Assembly (NCBI GenBank): GCA_036346275.1 | Contig: CM070730.1 | Span: 46,360,918-46,424,917, forward strand | Direction of reading: 5' to 3' | Length of the DNA stretch: 64,000 bases | Origin: Otatea glauca | Taxonomy: Eukaryota; Streptophyta; Magnoliopsida; Poales; Poaceae | Shown here: positions 11,532-22,830 of the stretch, one piece after another | How positions within the stretch are numbered: the first letter of the stretch is position 1 | Layout: the number at the start of each line of letters is the position of its first letter | Program-made: the position numbers and the translations under genes | Notes under the pieces: generated by a model | Seen by the model: only the letters and a program-made list of their open reading frames with translations | Told to the model about the DNA's origin: nothing | The model's database searches: none

Positions 11532-12305
11532 CTTCGAGAGAGATTGGATCACAAGTCACAATACCTGATTATTTCAGAATTTAGAGGTTGAAAGAGAAAA
11601 CAGTAAAATACACAGCTGAAAAGAATGTACCTACTACCTAGTACAACATTTAGCAAAGTAATTAGCAAATGACATGGGCTAGCTGAATCATATGTTCATA
11701 GCTACTAGCCTACTAATGATATGGCACATGAGAGCAGTACTACGAAGATTTCTTTTTTTTTTAAACATAGTACTACTACGAAGAATTGAAGATGCACCTA
11801 GCTACTTGAGTCTTCTTGTGGACTGATCACTATTTTAGTCCCTTCCTCATCTTTTTTTTGTGGCGAAAATAGCTTCCTTCCAATAAAAATTGCAAATCTA
11901 GTCCCCTCCACCACGGAAGACGTGGCAGGCGACACCTGTCGCCTGCTGCGCCATGGGAGCGGGGGAGGCTAGGGCGCCGCGGAAGCGTGGAGCTGGAGGC
12001 GGGCGAAACGGAAGCTCGTGGTGAGTGCGGCTGCCGCACTCTAGAGGTACGGAAGATGGTTGAGCCGTGGAGGGGAGGGCGGGAGTCGGCGCAGGGCGCA
12101 TGGGAGGACGGTGCCATGGAGGAGGAGCATGGGAGGCCCTTTCGCGGTGGGTAGGGTGCTATATTTGTAATTCTATTCGGGAGACCTATTTTTGCAAAAA
12201 GGAAGAGAAAAAAAGAGAGGAGGAGGCAGAACGGTGATCACTTCGTTCTTGTGCAATGTCCAGAGTCCAGATAAGGGTTTCAAATTTTGTTTTCGGTTCA
12301 CATCT
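11532..12305. other. no gene; GC-rich block inside AT-rich DNA
   Basis: From 11890 to 12150 the base content jumps to GC-rich, which creates long but unconvincing frames on the minus strand (arginine-, proline- and serine-rich, no domain). The block is flanked by ATTTTAGTCCC-like text on the left and CTATTTTTGCAAAAAG on the right, a layout seen in some grass non-autonomous DNA elements; I could not find terminal repeats or a target duplication. Confidence 0.4.
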
Positions 12306-12665
12306 TGGAGGTGGGCGAAATCCGAAATTTCGACAAAATCTCGGAATTTCGGACGAAATCTGGTCAAAATTCAAAAAGAAAATTTGAAATCCAAAATATT
12401 TGAACTGAAATTCAGCCAAAATTACAGAAATTTCACCGAGAAATGCCGAAATCTCGGTGAAATTCAACCGACCGAAAAATGGTCGAAACGATGTTAAAAG
12501 TTTTTGAAACTTTTTTTGGATGGTACTAACATATCATAATGTTCCTATAAATATTTTAGACGATGATCATGCCTGCGGAATTTTTTAAAATTCTAACAGT
12601 GCTATTGTCCTGATAAAAGGCTAACCGACAAAATTTCAACCGAATGGAAAATGTTGCAAACCAGG
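12306..12665 (+). repeat. GAAATTTCG-rich dispersed repeat, patch 2
   Basis: Words such as CCGAAATTTCG, CTCGGAATTTCGG, ACGAAATC and CCGAAATCTCGG recur every 10-25 bases, including self-complementary GAAATTTC cores. The patch ends where the truncated gag of element A begins. Similar patches occur at 6905, 28415, 29215 and 29700. It is not a simple microsatellite, because order and spacing vary while larger phrases are shared between patches. Confidence 0.65.
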
Positions 12666-12667
12666 TT

Positions 12668-14243
12668 AGAACATCGTTTCTAGAAGAAAGCTTCCTAAGG
12701 TGTTCACTCATGGCATTAATTTCAGCAAGCAATTTAGGGCAATTAGCACAAGAAGGAGTAGAGTGAGCATGGAGAAAACTTGCATCTAGTGGAATAGCAT
12801 CAACAGAATCATCGCTAGCATTCTTCAACCTAAGACTTTCTAGTTCAGATAACACACAATCATGCATAGTCCTTAGGTTCTCCAACTCCACAAGAAGTGC
12901 ATCACACAAAGAACAGTCATTAGTGACTCGAGAGGGAGAAGATCTAAGAGAAGCTAACTCCCGAGTCAAGGTACCTACTTCCTTCTCTAACTCCATACAC
13001 CTAGTTCTAGCTCTAGCATAAAATTTTCCTAATTTGCAAAAAGCTTCATTGAGCTGGTCATAGGAGGGTACCTCGTCCGAGTCGCTGTAGAGCTCGGAAT
13101 CACTGATGCCATTGGCATCGGCCATGAAGCACATGCCGGAGAAGTCGTCGCCGCCCTTCTTCTCTTGTGGTTCATCCTCGCCCATGTCACTCCATGTCTC
13201 CGTGTCGGAGAGGTTGATGTCGTCAAGCGCGGCGAGGACGCGGTGGAAGAGCTTCTTGTTCTTGGAGAAGTTACGGTACATCTTCTCATGCGCCGGCTCA
13301 CGAACTGGAGGCTTCTTGTTGCGGTTCTTGTCGATGTAGTCGTTCTTTGCCGAACCGCCAGCATCGTTCTTAACCTTCTCCAGTTTGGGACAATTAGCCC
13401 GAATGTGGTTGGGGCCACCACACTCGAAGCATGTCATCATGCCACCTCTCTTTCTCTCTCTCACCCTCTTGTATGCATGAGAAAACTTGCGAGCAAGAAG
13501 AGCAAGCTTATTTTCTGGAAAATTTTCCAGTTGGTCATCGCTTAGCTCGCAAAGGGCGGAAAGAGAGAAACCAACAGAAGAATCAGAAGAGGAAGATCAA
13601 ATGGGATCGGTGACCAAGGCCATCGACTGAGATTTCATCTTTCGTGAGATGACATTGATCTTATGAGTCTTGAGGCGGAAATAAAGTCCGTCAAGAGTCA
13701 GGGTCGACAAGTCAGTGGTGTCCTTGATGGTGGTCACCTTCATCTCCCAAACACACAAATTGAGTGCGGTCAAGAAATATCGAGCATTATCCGAGTCAGG
13801 GTATATGCAACCAACTGCTCGAAAATCGCTCAAGATCTTGGTATAACGACCGAAACACTCATCAAGACTCTCACCAGTGTGTTGTTCAAACTTGTACTCA
13901 CGCTTGTACTGATCCTGCATCACAGTCTTGATTTGAGTAATGCCCTCATGGTAAGCATTGAGGGTCTCCCAAATCTCGTGAGCAGAACAAAGGTGAGAAA
14001 TCCTATCATACTCACTGCGGCTTAGACCCTGTATGAGAATGTTTCTTGCCTTAGCGTTTGCGTCAACGTCAGCCATATTGCCAGTCATGACGTTTTCATC
14101 GGCAGGAACCTCATACGGGAGTTTCACCTTCTGCCATATCAGGAAGCCCTGGGCAGTGATGTATGACTCCATCCCCGATTTCCAGAAAGGAAAATCAACT
14201 CTAAAAAAATAGGAGGCTTGGTGGAATACTTGTCCATCGCCAT
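12668..14243 (-). pseudogene. SIRE-like copia gag of element A (CCHC and coiled coil)
   Basis: Read on the minus strand from ATG at 14243. Gag-like content includes DFPFWKSGMESYITAQGF, LIWQKVKLPYEVP and LSRSEYDRISHL, then the zinc knuckle CFECGGPNHIRANC (CX2CX4HX4C) near 13400, then an acidic linker and a heptad-rich segment (MELEKEVGTLTRELASL, LLVELENL) near 13000-12830. Breaks: a small deletion near 14210 shifts the frame just after the start, and GGA has become TGA at 13597-13599; elsewhere the frame is open. The reading is cut at about 12668, where the GAAATTTCG repeat begins, so protease and pol are missing. Element B (51028-52272) is the close relative. Confidence 0.9.
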
Positions 14244-14281
14244 GGCTCTCGAGACTGGTCAAGATCTATGAAAGAGCAAAA

Positions 14282-14296
14282 TTGGCTCTGATACCA
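14282..14296 (-). other. primer-binding site of element A (initiator tRNA-Met type)
   Basis: On the minus strand the bases read TGGTATCAGAGCCAA, complementary to the 3' end of plant initiator tRNA-Met, two bases inside the LTR edge at 14299. This shows that the gag to the left belongs to the LTR that starts at 14299 as a 5' LTR in minus orientation. Confidence 0.9.
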
Positions 14297-14298
14297 AT

Positions 14299-14626
14299 TG
14301 AAAGATCGAGATGGCGATCAGAGGGGGGTGAATGATCCCAAATTATATTTTATCCCCAAAACAAGATCACAAAAGCAATTCTACACCTAATGAAACCAAG
14401 CAAAAACCCTTAGCAATCAAATAGAGGCGGAAGAATCAGATTTTTCCAAATTTCAGCCTTCGGTCGGCACTACTGCCCTCTAGGGCCGGTACTACCGGGG
14501 TTACTGTGGCTACAGTAAAAACAGGCAAATGAACAGTGTTTCCTGATAAATCTTTTGATCCTTTGATCCAAACTCAATGAAACTTGGTAGATAGGGTCCT
14601 CGGGATGTCAAAAACTTATTCCAACC
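14299..14626 (-). repeat. SIRE-like LTR of element A, left part
   Basis: Starts TGAAAG at 14299 beside the primer-binding site and is interrupted at 14626 by gypsy element C. It continues at 26085 and ends CTTTCA at 27390, giving about 1,634 bp with 6-bp inverted ends. The GGGGGGTGAATGATCCCA text close to the start is shared with the LTRs at 40430, 40987 and 52328. It contains a CGGCACTACTGCC / GGTACTACCGG palindromic cluster at about 14465-14500. Confidence 0.88.
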
Positions 14627-15278
14627 TGTTGGCGTCAAAAACTTGATGTAGGGTTTCTGACAACAGCACACCAGACGAACACCTGGTTCAGAGCGTGCCA
14701 GTCGATTTGACCTGGAATCGACAAGGTAAAAACAATAAAATTCACTCAAGCCGATCGTTAAGATCAATCGGCTTATACTCAATCAGCTTGAAGCCGATCA
14801 AGATCAAAGTAACAAGGTAAGTCTAATTAGCCGATTAAAGCTAATCGAGGATAAAGCGGATCGATTCTGAAGAAGGCGATGCGCAACAAAATCAGAATAA
14901 ATCGAACCTGGGGCGTAATTGACGAAGATCAACAATCGGCGATGCGCAACTTTATTGATCAAGATCGATTACAAAGGCTAAATTACAAGAACTACTCCTA
15001 GTCGACAGGAAAAATAGATGAAAAGTAAAGCTGATTGTTTGTATGTGTTGATGATTCCTTTTTTGCAGTTTGCTTCGGCTCTTCTTTTATACCCTTCGGC
15101 CGATCGTATCCTACTCCAACACGCTTCAAGGTCCGTATCGGCCTTATCTTTAGAGGTTGTTTCCTTAAAAATCTTAGTTTTACCAAACATCTCGATTCTT
15201 TCCAAACTTCTATTAGCTCCGCATCTTTAATTTGTATTTGCTCGATTTAGACTAACTTGCCGAATTTTGGTGCAAACA
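14627..15278 (-). repeat. 3' LTR of gypsy element C
   Basis: 652 bp, TGTTGGCGTC to GTGCAAACA, and very similar to the right LTR. Relative to the right copy it lacks a 6-bp CCGTAT repeat unit near 15135 and has several one-base losses at CAGA-type sites. It contains seven GCCGAT/ATCGGC words. Confidence 0.93.
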
Positions 15279-15292
15279 TATGCCCCCATTTT
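15279..15292 (-). other. polypurine tract of element C
   Basis: On the minus strand the bases read AAAATGGGGGCATA directly against the LTR start. This fixes the 3' end of the element and its minus orientation. Confidence 0.8.
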
Positions 15293-15471
15293 GAGAGATG
15301 ACTTGTCATCTGTCAAAAATCACAATTATCGGCTTGTGCAATCGGCTAACGCTTGATCTTCACCCATTAATCTTTGCTTTATTCGTAGTAAATCTCGACA
15401 TGCGGGTAGTGCGTTTTTAACCGCTCACGCCTTTTGAAATTCACTTCCGCCTTTTCAAATTTTCTTTGTCC

Positions 15472-15477
15472 TATAAA
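15472..15477 (+). promoter_or_regulatory. TATA box of the antisense gene in element C
   Basis: TATAAA, in the phrase CCTATAAAATGCG, lies on the plus strand 129 bp before the ATG at 15601, on the strand opposite to gag-pol. The following 25 bp (CCCCACCTCATTCATTCC) is pyrimidine-rich, like a plant transcription start region. It suggests the antisense gene is driven from its own internal promoter rather than from an LTR. Confidence 0.55.
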
Positions 15478-15600
15478 ATGCGCCCCACCTCATTCATTCC
15501 TCACACGCACAAGCTCTCGAATCACCTTCAATCGGCTTGAACTTTCGCTTAAAGTACTCTTGAGGCAATTCAACTCATTGACTTCCTTCATCGGCTACAA

Positions 15601-18450
15601 TGGATCCTAGTCGTACTTATTCGATTCCGCACAAAGAATGACCAATATTTTTGGGTCCTTTGGGAAATCTAGACGTCCATACCGTAACAAACCAAGAAGT
15701 CCTCGATTACCTCACGGCCTGGTCATAACATAGAGGGTGGAATAAGAGTTTGTGGCTTGGCCGATGACTCTCAAAGGATGGAGAAATTGGTTTATCGGTA
15801 GCAGCCCAAAGAGGAGTGAATGGGAAAGAATGGGCATAGCTGAGTGTATTTCACTTTCTTTAGCCGACCACAAGCCAATGAGCCCTTAGTGGCCACGGCT
15901 GTTATTTTGGTCTGATTTGTTTTAATGCTTTCTTATTCCGCGGTCCCATCGGCCCAACTCTTTAGATGTTGCTCATTTGTGTTGTCTTGGCGGATGGAGA
16001 TCAAATATCAGCTTTTAGTGGAAAACCAAAATATAGGCTCATCCGATCCAAGGGAGAGGGTTGGGCCAAATATATTGGAAATAATAACAAGGTCAATGGC
16101 TTAGTATCGGACGAGGAACATGTGGCTTTTCTGAATCTTTGGCTAGACCGTTTTCTATTCGTGGTGCATCTCTTGGACCAACTCAAGTATATCAAATGAT
16201 AGCAGAGCGACTTGTTGAGGGTCGTCGGCTGGCTTTAGGAAAAATCTTCTTGGGTGCTGTGTACCAAATGCTTTACATAATAAGGAGTCGGCTTTATACG
16301 GGTTTTGGAAAATTCACCGTTGGTAATGTAGGTGGCCCAATGTGGTTTGTGCAAATATGGTCATCTTGTTTATTCAGCCGTTCTTTTAATTTGGATTTAG
16401 CCGATGATACTCCTTTTCCAAGGGAAGATATACCTGAAGGGGCACCTATTCAATTTAGAGAATGCCGATCCTTTGGTGAAAGATTTATGATGTGCTCCAG
16501 AAATGAGACAAGGGCCTTTCCCGACATTGTAGAAGGTTTCATCATTTTTCTTGCAATTGGACACCGAAAGTTTCAAGCAAAGAAGATTTCTTTAGCTACT
16601 GATGTTGCAACCGATTTTCTTTGGCCTTCTTTTCTTCATCTCGAAGCCGATAGCTCTCTAATGCCTCAGGAGACTCTGGACTTGTATAGAATTTTTATTT
16701 CTCCATGCATATTCCATGTCGGCCTTCATACTCGGAATCGGACTTTCCAGCCTTCATACGAGTTTTATCACCCTTCAGTATATGCAAGGCAGCTCGGCTT
16801 TGGCCAAGTGATACCAAGTCTGCCACTTCTAGATCGGCTTCAACCAAGAGCCAGGGTCCGCAATGCCACATCCGCGAGGCTAGTTCTGGAGTTAGCCGAC
16901 GAACTCCAACTACTGATCTCCTCACTTCCATCGAATGCTCGCCAGCAGGGGTTTCACGACATGGTGGTCGGCCATCGCAAAGATGTTTGTATATGGAGAA
17001 GACCCTTCGACTATTGTCAAAGAATTTTTCCAAATCGCCAGAGACATCCTTAGTATCTAACAATGAATCTAGCAATGAAGCTAGCTCGTCGGGTTATACT
17101 AACTCAAGCTTAGTAGATAAGGTATCGGCTTTGAATAATCTTGCCTCATGCATCGGCCTTAATTGAATGCATTTTATAATCACACTTCCTATATATTTGC
17201 AAAGCTAAGGATGTCGGCAAGAAGACATTTCTAGCCAACTGGGAATGAGCAAGGCAAGAGAGCTCATCCATCGACCGGCCTTACAGTTACACCTCCGGCA
17301 CTGGGAGTGCATAGTCCTTCTTTGTCGGATATCGAGAAAAAACACCAAGTAAGCATAAATTAGCTTTGACATTTCCTCTTCCTCCTTGATTTAACCTTTA
17401 TCCGATTTAAATTTCGAGTAAAAGAAGAAGGCAAAATATACCAAGGCTCCAACAAAGAAAGGACCCAAACCTAAAGAGCAAAGCGCGAGAGTTCGCCTCA
17501 TGTATCGGCTATTGGAAAGGTAGGTCACAACACTTTGTGCAATAACTCTTATACTCCAATGCATTGGCTTATCTTTTATTTTTCTTTAGCCAACGCATCT
17601 GCTCAAGTCGAGAAGATCCTTGCCGATTTTCCGAACATTTCAACTGCTCCAACTCTTGCACCAGAGCCAACTCCTGCTTCAGCCACTGATTTCCCGGAAC
17701 CATCAGATCCGACAAATCTGCTTGGATTTTCACTCGCCGATCTTGACGACCCAGAGATTATGGCTACGGACGACTATGATGCAGAAATCAGAAGAATTCT
17801 TGAAGTATCAGAAAAGGCATCGGCTGTGGTTACCTCCGCTCCAGGCATGAAAGAGCGTCTTGACAGCTTTTCAAGCTTGTGATGCAACCACGATCGGAGA
17901 TCCCGGTTAACAATCACCGATAAGGGATGCCATGGCTGCCGTTGAAGCCGATCTTCCTCCGAAGCAATGCAAGCTCTTCGGATGTATGTCATTTGGACGA
18001 TGTAAGAAAAGAAGTTGAGGAGGCAAAGAACCGGATCAAGCGCCGTGAGGCCCAAGAGGCCGATCGGAAACTCCTGGAGGCGGTTGTTGTCGATGCCAAG
18101 GCCAAAAGCGCAAATTTGATATGGTGCTCAAAGATCTCAAATCGACCAAGGAAGCTCTCTTGAAATTGGAAAAAACAAAGAAATTTCTCCGGGAAGAATT
18201 GGTCAAGCTCGAGAAACAAATCGGAAAAGGCCAACAAACCTTGGAGACCATGCGACGGAGTTGAAGGAAGAAAAACTTAGCATTGCAAATGGTGTTGAAA
18301 ATGTGACCAAGCAATCGCCAAGGTAAAAATGGTGCCCGGAATGCCAAGGACGATGAACGTCTTCGGACGAAATCCAAGGGATCATTGCAAAGGCGGTGGT
18401 GTTTTATCGGCTTTGGCGCGACTCTTCCAGATCCGCATCCAATAAAACTT
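15601..18450 (+). pseudogene. antisense plant-mobile-domain-like gene of gypsy element C
   Basis: Plus-strand gene, opposite to the element's gag-pol. It opens with ATG GATCCT at 15601 and is broken by a TGA at codon 14 and by later frame changes. Recognisable text runs through 15990-16160 (GDQISAFSGKPKYRLI, EGWAKYIG, EEHVAFLNLWLDRF) and 16139-16840 (GASLGPTQVYQMIAERL, RLALGKIFLGAVYQML). It resembles the aminotransferase-like plant mobile domain carried by plant transposons; the family call is from memory. A likely intron ends in a T-rich acceptor before CCAACGCATCTGCTC at about 17589. The last part (17980-18160) is Lys/Glu-rich and heptad-like (KEVEEAKNRIKRREAQEADR), probably a coiled coil. 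No catalytic role is evident, and function is unknown. Confidence 0.7.
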
Positions 18451-18639
18451 TATTGTTTCATTTTGGAAAACTTGTCCTGAATCATCCCGAATATTCTTGT
18501 AATCTGTACTTGTTATGTTTATAATCGGCTTTTTAACCGATTTTATCTTGCTTACATCTCTAGTCGTAATCCTTTCACCGATTAACGAGATCGTGTTAAT
18601 CTTGGCCCGAACATGATTTTAGTCGGCTAGGCTCCGATC

Positions 18640-19930
18640 CAAACGCTAGGATAATATTTCTTTAGATATTTCCCATTAATGGCTTTAGGCGGGACATGCC
18701 CTTCAAGTGTTTCCAGAAGTACGAGTTCCCACCGACTAGTCGATTAATCTTGTATGGTCCTTCCCACGTGGCGACCATTTCCCAAATCGGTTATCTTTGG
18801 AACCAACGGTAGTATAGTTTTCCATACTAAATCGGCTTGATCGAAAGATTTAGGCAAGACCTTTTGTTATACGCCTTTGCTACTCGATCTTGTTCTTCTT
18901 AAGCCGATCAAGTGTAACCAACGTAACCCACCAACTCGCCCAAGTTGTCTATCATTAAATCGTTGTAATCTTGAGCCGACAAACCATTTTGTCCGGCTAT
19001 TCAGACGACTCAATGTTGATCTCCACAGGTAGAACGGCTTCTGTCCATACACCAACCGGTAGGGTGAAAGCTTCGTTGCCCGTGATAAGATAGCCGATAG
19101 GCCCACAATGACTCGATAGTGTCGAGTGCCAATTCCTCGCTTTTCATCAATCTTTCTTTTGATTAATTTAATAAGTGTTTTATTAGACGACTCGGCCTGT
19201 CCATTAGCCCGAGCGTAATACGGCGAGGAATTTAACAATTTGATCCTAGACTCGTTGCATAACCTTGAAACTCGTTAGACATGAATACCGTCCCTTGATC
19301 GGTCGTGATTGTCTGTGGTATTCCAAACCGATGGACGATATGTTCATTCACGGCTAATCGCCTCAACGCTAGTCACCTTCTTAAGTGGTATAGCTTCAAC
19401 CCATTTTGAAAAATAATCGGTTGCGGCCAAAATAAATTTATGGCCTTTACTTGAAGCAGAAAATTTTGGCCGATTATGTCTATTCCCCAACCTCTCGAAT
19501 GGCCAAGGTTTGATAATTGGATGCAAAGCCGATGTTGGTGCTAGTTATGCGTTGCCAAACTTTTGACATGTCGACATCCTTTGTAATATTTGAAGCAATC
19601 TTCTAGCATCGTTGGCCAAAAATAACTGTCCGCCTAAGCATCCATTTCATTTTATGTGCCGATTGATGAGATCCACAAATTCCTTCATGCACTTCACCCA
19701 TCGCCACTCGGGCTTCTTGACCTCAAGGCATTTTAGCAACAAGCCTTCCATAGTCCGATAATACGTTGTATCGTCCATGATAACGCATTTCAATGCTTGT
19801 TGCCGTATCCTTCGTTCCGCTGGCTTAGATGGATCAACTAGATAATCTTTTATTTCGTCCTCCAATCAGCAATATCCGTGCACATTATTGCTTTATCTAC
19901 AAGTTCGTTTCGACTTCGCCAACATCTCTA
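18640..19930 (-). pseudogene. gypsy integrase of element C, fragmented
   Basis: The reading is minus strand. Fragments in order: an N-terminal zinc-binding region (19865-19560, with RMSTCQKFGNA near its end), the catalytic core with KFILAATDYFSKWVEAIPL (19470-19385), a segment with YYARANGQAESSNKTLIKL (about 19220-19160) carrying the last catalytic Glu, and a C-terminal tail to about 18640. Between them are several one- or two-base changes and stops, so no frame spans the domain. Confidence 0.85.
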
Positions 19931-19972
19931 TACCACGATGCTTGTTGGGCCAAAGCATTAGCTCTGTCGTGC

Positions 19973-20659
19973 TCAATCCTCGAGGAACATGACCAATAAA
20001 AATGATGTAAAAGAGCTTATCATCTCTAAGCATTGTTCTAAGTATTTCGTTAGTACTTCATCTCGACATTGATATTCTCCTTTTATTTGCTGTACTACCA
20101 ATAGTGAATCACCATACGCTTCAACCGCGCTCACTCCAATATTTTCCAACAACTGTAAGCCTTTGAGTAACGCTTCATACTCGGCCTGGTTGTTTGAGCA
20201 TCGGCTATTTAGCCGAAATGCAAATTCAAAGCTATGCCCTCTAGGTGAAGTGAGTACAATGCCGATACCATATCCTTCCTCGCATACTGATCCATCAAAG
20301 AACAGTCGCCATGGCGCGATCAAGACTAAGTTTGCCGTGTCATGTCTCGTTATAAAATCGGCTAGGACTTGTCCCTTAACTGCTTTGGCTGATTCATATG
20401 ATAAATCGAACTCGACCAAGGCGTAAGCCCATTTGCCAAGTCGACCTCGCAAAATTGGAGCCGACAATATATACTTTATAACATCGGTTTTACAGATGAC
20501 TTTACAAGCCGATGCTAGTATGTAGTGCCTTAGCCTTGTGCATGAAAAGTACAAAGATAAACATAATTTTTCAATGAAAGGGTACCTGACTTCTGCATCT
20601 AGCAACCATCGGCTTAAATAAAAGATAACCCTCTCTTTACCATGTACTTCTTGTGCCAA
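19973..20659 (-). pseudogene. gypsy RNase H region of element C
   Basis: The longest open pol frame in C (228 codons, minus strand). It begins in the RT-linked RNase H (YLSRWLLDAEVRYPFIEKL) and passes into a second RNase H-like domain, LFFDGSVCEEGYGIGIVL with NNQAEYEALLKGL and YGDSLLVVQQI, where the acidic residues of the active site are visible (D, E, D). A tandem RNase H arrangement is characteristic of Tat-group gypsy elements. Both ends are frameshifted away from RT and integrase. Confidence 0.85.
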
Positions 20660-21970
20660 AACAGCTCAATAGTATCTTCTTGGTGAGACATACAATCTGA
20701 AAGGAACACCTTTTGAGGTGCGGCCAGATGGAGGGTTGGATAAATACCTTTTCACTTCGTCAAATGCTTTTCACGATCGGCTCCCCATATAAATTCTTCA
20801 TTGTCTTTTAACTTCAGTAAAGGAGTAAAAGCACGAATCCTACCAGAGAGGTTCGAGATGAACCGACGAAGATAGTTAATTTTGCCGATCAACTTTTGTA
20901 ATTCGTTTTTACATGTTGGCGGTTTGGTATTGGCTATGGCTTTGACCCTTGTTTGGCTGACTTGATTCCTCTTTCATGTACCATAAAGCCCAAAACTGCC
21001 CCGCCGACACGCTAACGCACACTTGTAAGGATTCATCTTCAAACCATGCGCTCTTATGTTTTTGAACACCCTCTCCAAATCGGCGGATGTTGGAGATTTT
21101 GCAGATTTTACCACTACATCATCTATATAAATCTCAACAGTGTGGCCGATTAAATCGTGGAAAATAAGATTCATTGCTCACGATATGTTGCACCGGCGTT
21201 TTCAAGCCGAAAGTCATTCTGATCCACTCGAATAAACCTATTGCACCGGACATCCAAGGTTGTCTTGGGTATATCGGCTTCGCCATGAGTATCGATTATA
21301 TCGGCATTACCGCCCAAAAAGCTTATGATCTTATTTCCGATGCAAGATCGATAAGCATATCGGCTATTGGCATAGGGTATTCGTCTTTTGGCGTCGCCTT
21401 GTTCGGATCTCTAAAATCGACACATACTCGAAGTTTTCCATTTTCTTCATTCTTTCGAACGATGTTGGAAACCCATTCAACAGATCGGCAAGGCACGATA
21501 AACTTTGCTTCTAACAATCGTTCTATCTCTTCTTTTATGACTTGGTACAAGGCTGGATTAAAACGCCTGGGATACTGTTTGAACGGTCGATAGCCCGATT
21601 TAATAGGTAGCCGATGTTCCACCAGCTGACGGCTTAATCCAGGCATCTCGTGATATTCCCAAGCGAAACAATCTTTATAATTCCTAAGTATTTTTATTAA
21701 TTTTTCCTTGTACTTTACATCTAAATTTGCACTGACAAAAGTTGGTCTTTTTCTATCACCTTCACCTATATCGACTTCTTCAAGCAAGTCGGTGGACGTG
21801 AATCCTTGACCTAACTTTTCGATTTCTTCATAGTCTTCTATGACTTCGTAGCTATCTGTTGTTTGCCGATAGCTTTGCATTTTGTTTTGTAGCACCTCAA
21901 TGCTTTTCTTGTCCCCATCGGCGCAATACTTCATTTGCCCGATCAAAAGTGCCGTGCTTGACATCGATCG
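20660..21970 (-). pseudogene. gypsy reverse transcriptase of element C
   Basis: Minus strand. 21964-21323 holds the N-terminal RT: DLEEVDIGEGD-like lead, KDCFAWEYHEMPGL, VEHRLPIKSGYRP, IERLLEAKFI and VCVDFRDPNKATPKDEYPMP. 21174-20974 resumes with IYIDDVVVKS, the catalytic aspartates, then LKMNPYKCA. In between (21175-21322) the frame is lost, and after 20974 again. The product cannot be active as it stands. Confidence 0.88.
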
Positions 21971-22830
21971 GCATTAGTCCGTATTTGCTCACGCATATGA
22001 AGTCGCAATCGCCCGATTGCCTTGCCCGATATGCACCCGCCTTCTTCGTGTTGCCAATTTGCATCGGAACTAGCCATGGCGATGTGTGCCGATGTATCGG
22101 GTGTGACGATTTCAACTTCTTCTCCGCTCCATTGAACTAGTGCTTGGTGCATGGTCGATGGGATACTGAGAATTTGCATGAATCCAATCTCGACCGAGCG
22201 GCACACTATAGTTTCCTTGGCGTCAATTACAAAGAACGCTCGGCAAAGTCTTACTACCGACGATTAGCTCGTGACCATGACACCTTTTGCTTCGTAGGGT
22301 CGCCTGTGAAGTCATTGTAACCATGTTAGTTTTAATTAAGTCTTCATCGGACTTACCCGACTTTTACATGTCGTAAGGCATTAGATTCACCGTGGCGCCT
22401 CCATCTACCAAAGATTCTTGATATCGGCTTGCCATTTATATATCCTTTTAGGTACAATGGTTTCAGATGCCGATGATCGTCTTTGGGTTTCTCAAAGATG
22501 GCGTTCGCACTCAAGCATAATCGAGCAACGGCCTCATTGGCGATTCTCTTCGACTTTGAACTCGGTAGGCAAGGTGAACACCATGTTGACGTCCATGGAG
22601 GTGTATCGTCCCTAATCATGGAGAGTCCAGTCATCACCGATTCAAATCTTCTTGACTTGATCTTTTCTTCTCCACTCTTTCTCGACGATCTCATTGGACG
22701 AAGTTCATTAAACACTTCGTCTCTTTCTTTCTCGGCATCGGCTTCACGAATTTCTTGTGTCCTTAGCCTCTGAAGCCGTCGTCGTTGTGATTTGCTCAGC
22801 CCGATGGGCACCACACAGGTTTAGGTTCCA
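21971..22830 (-). pseudogene. gypsy aspartic protease region of element C
   Basis: Minus strand. Frame 22814-22353 holds a basic linker, LSANAIFEKPKDD, HLKPLYLKGYINGKPISRI and, after a frame change near 22420, the bases for a DGGA-type aspartic protease motif, expected immediately after this lead in Tat elements. The rest down to 21971 is in small pieces in alternate frames. Confidence 0.65.

Noticed and set aside
11830..12117. 95-codon Arg/Pro/Ser-rich minus-strand ORF
   Set aside because: Created by a GC-rich block; competing frames are equally open and none has a domain.
12192..12497. Plus- and minus-strand ORFs in the GAAATTTCG patch
   Set aside because: Low-complexity translation of a repeat, with several frames open at once.
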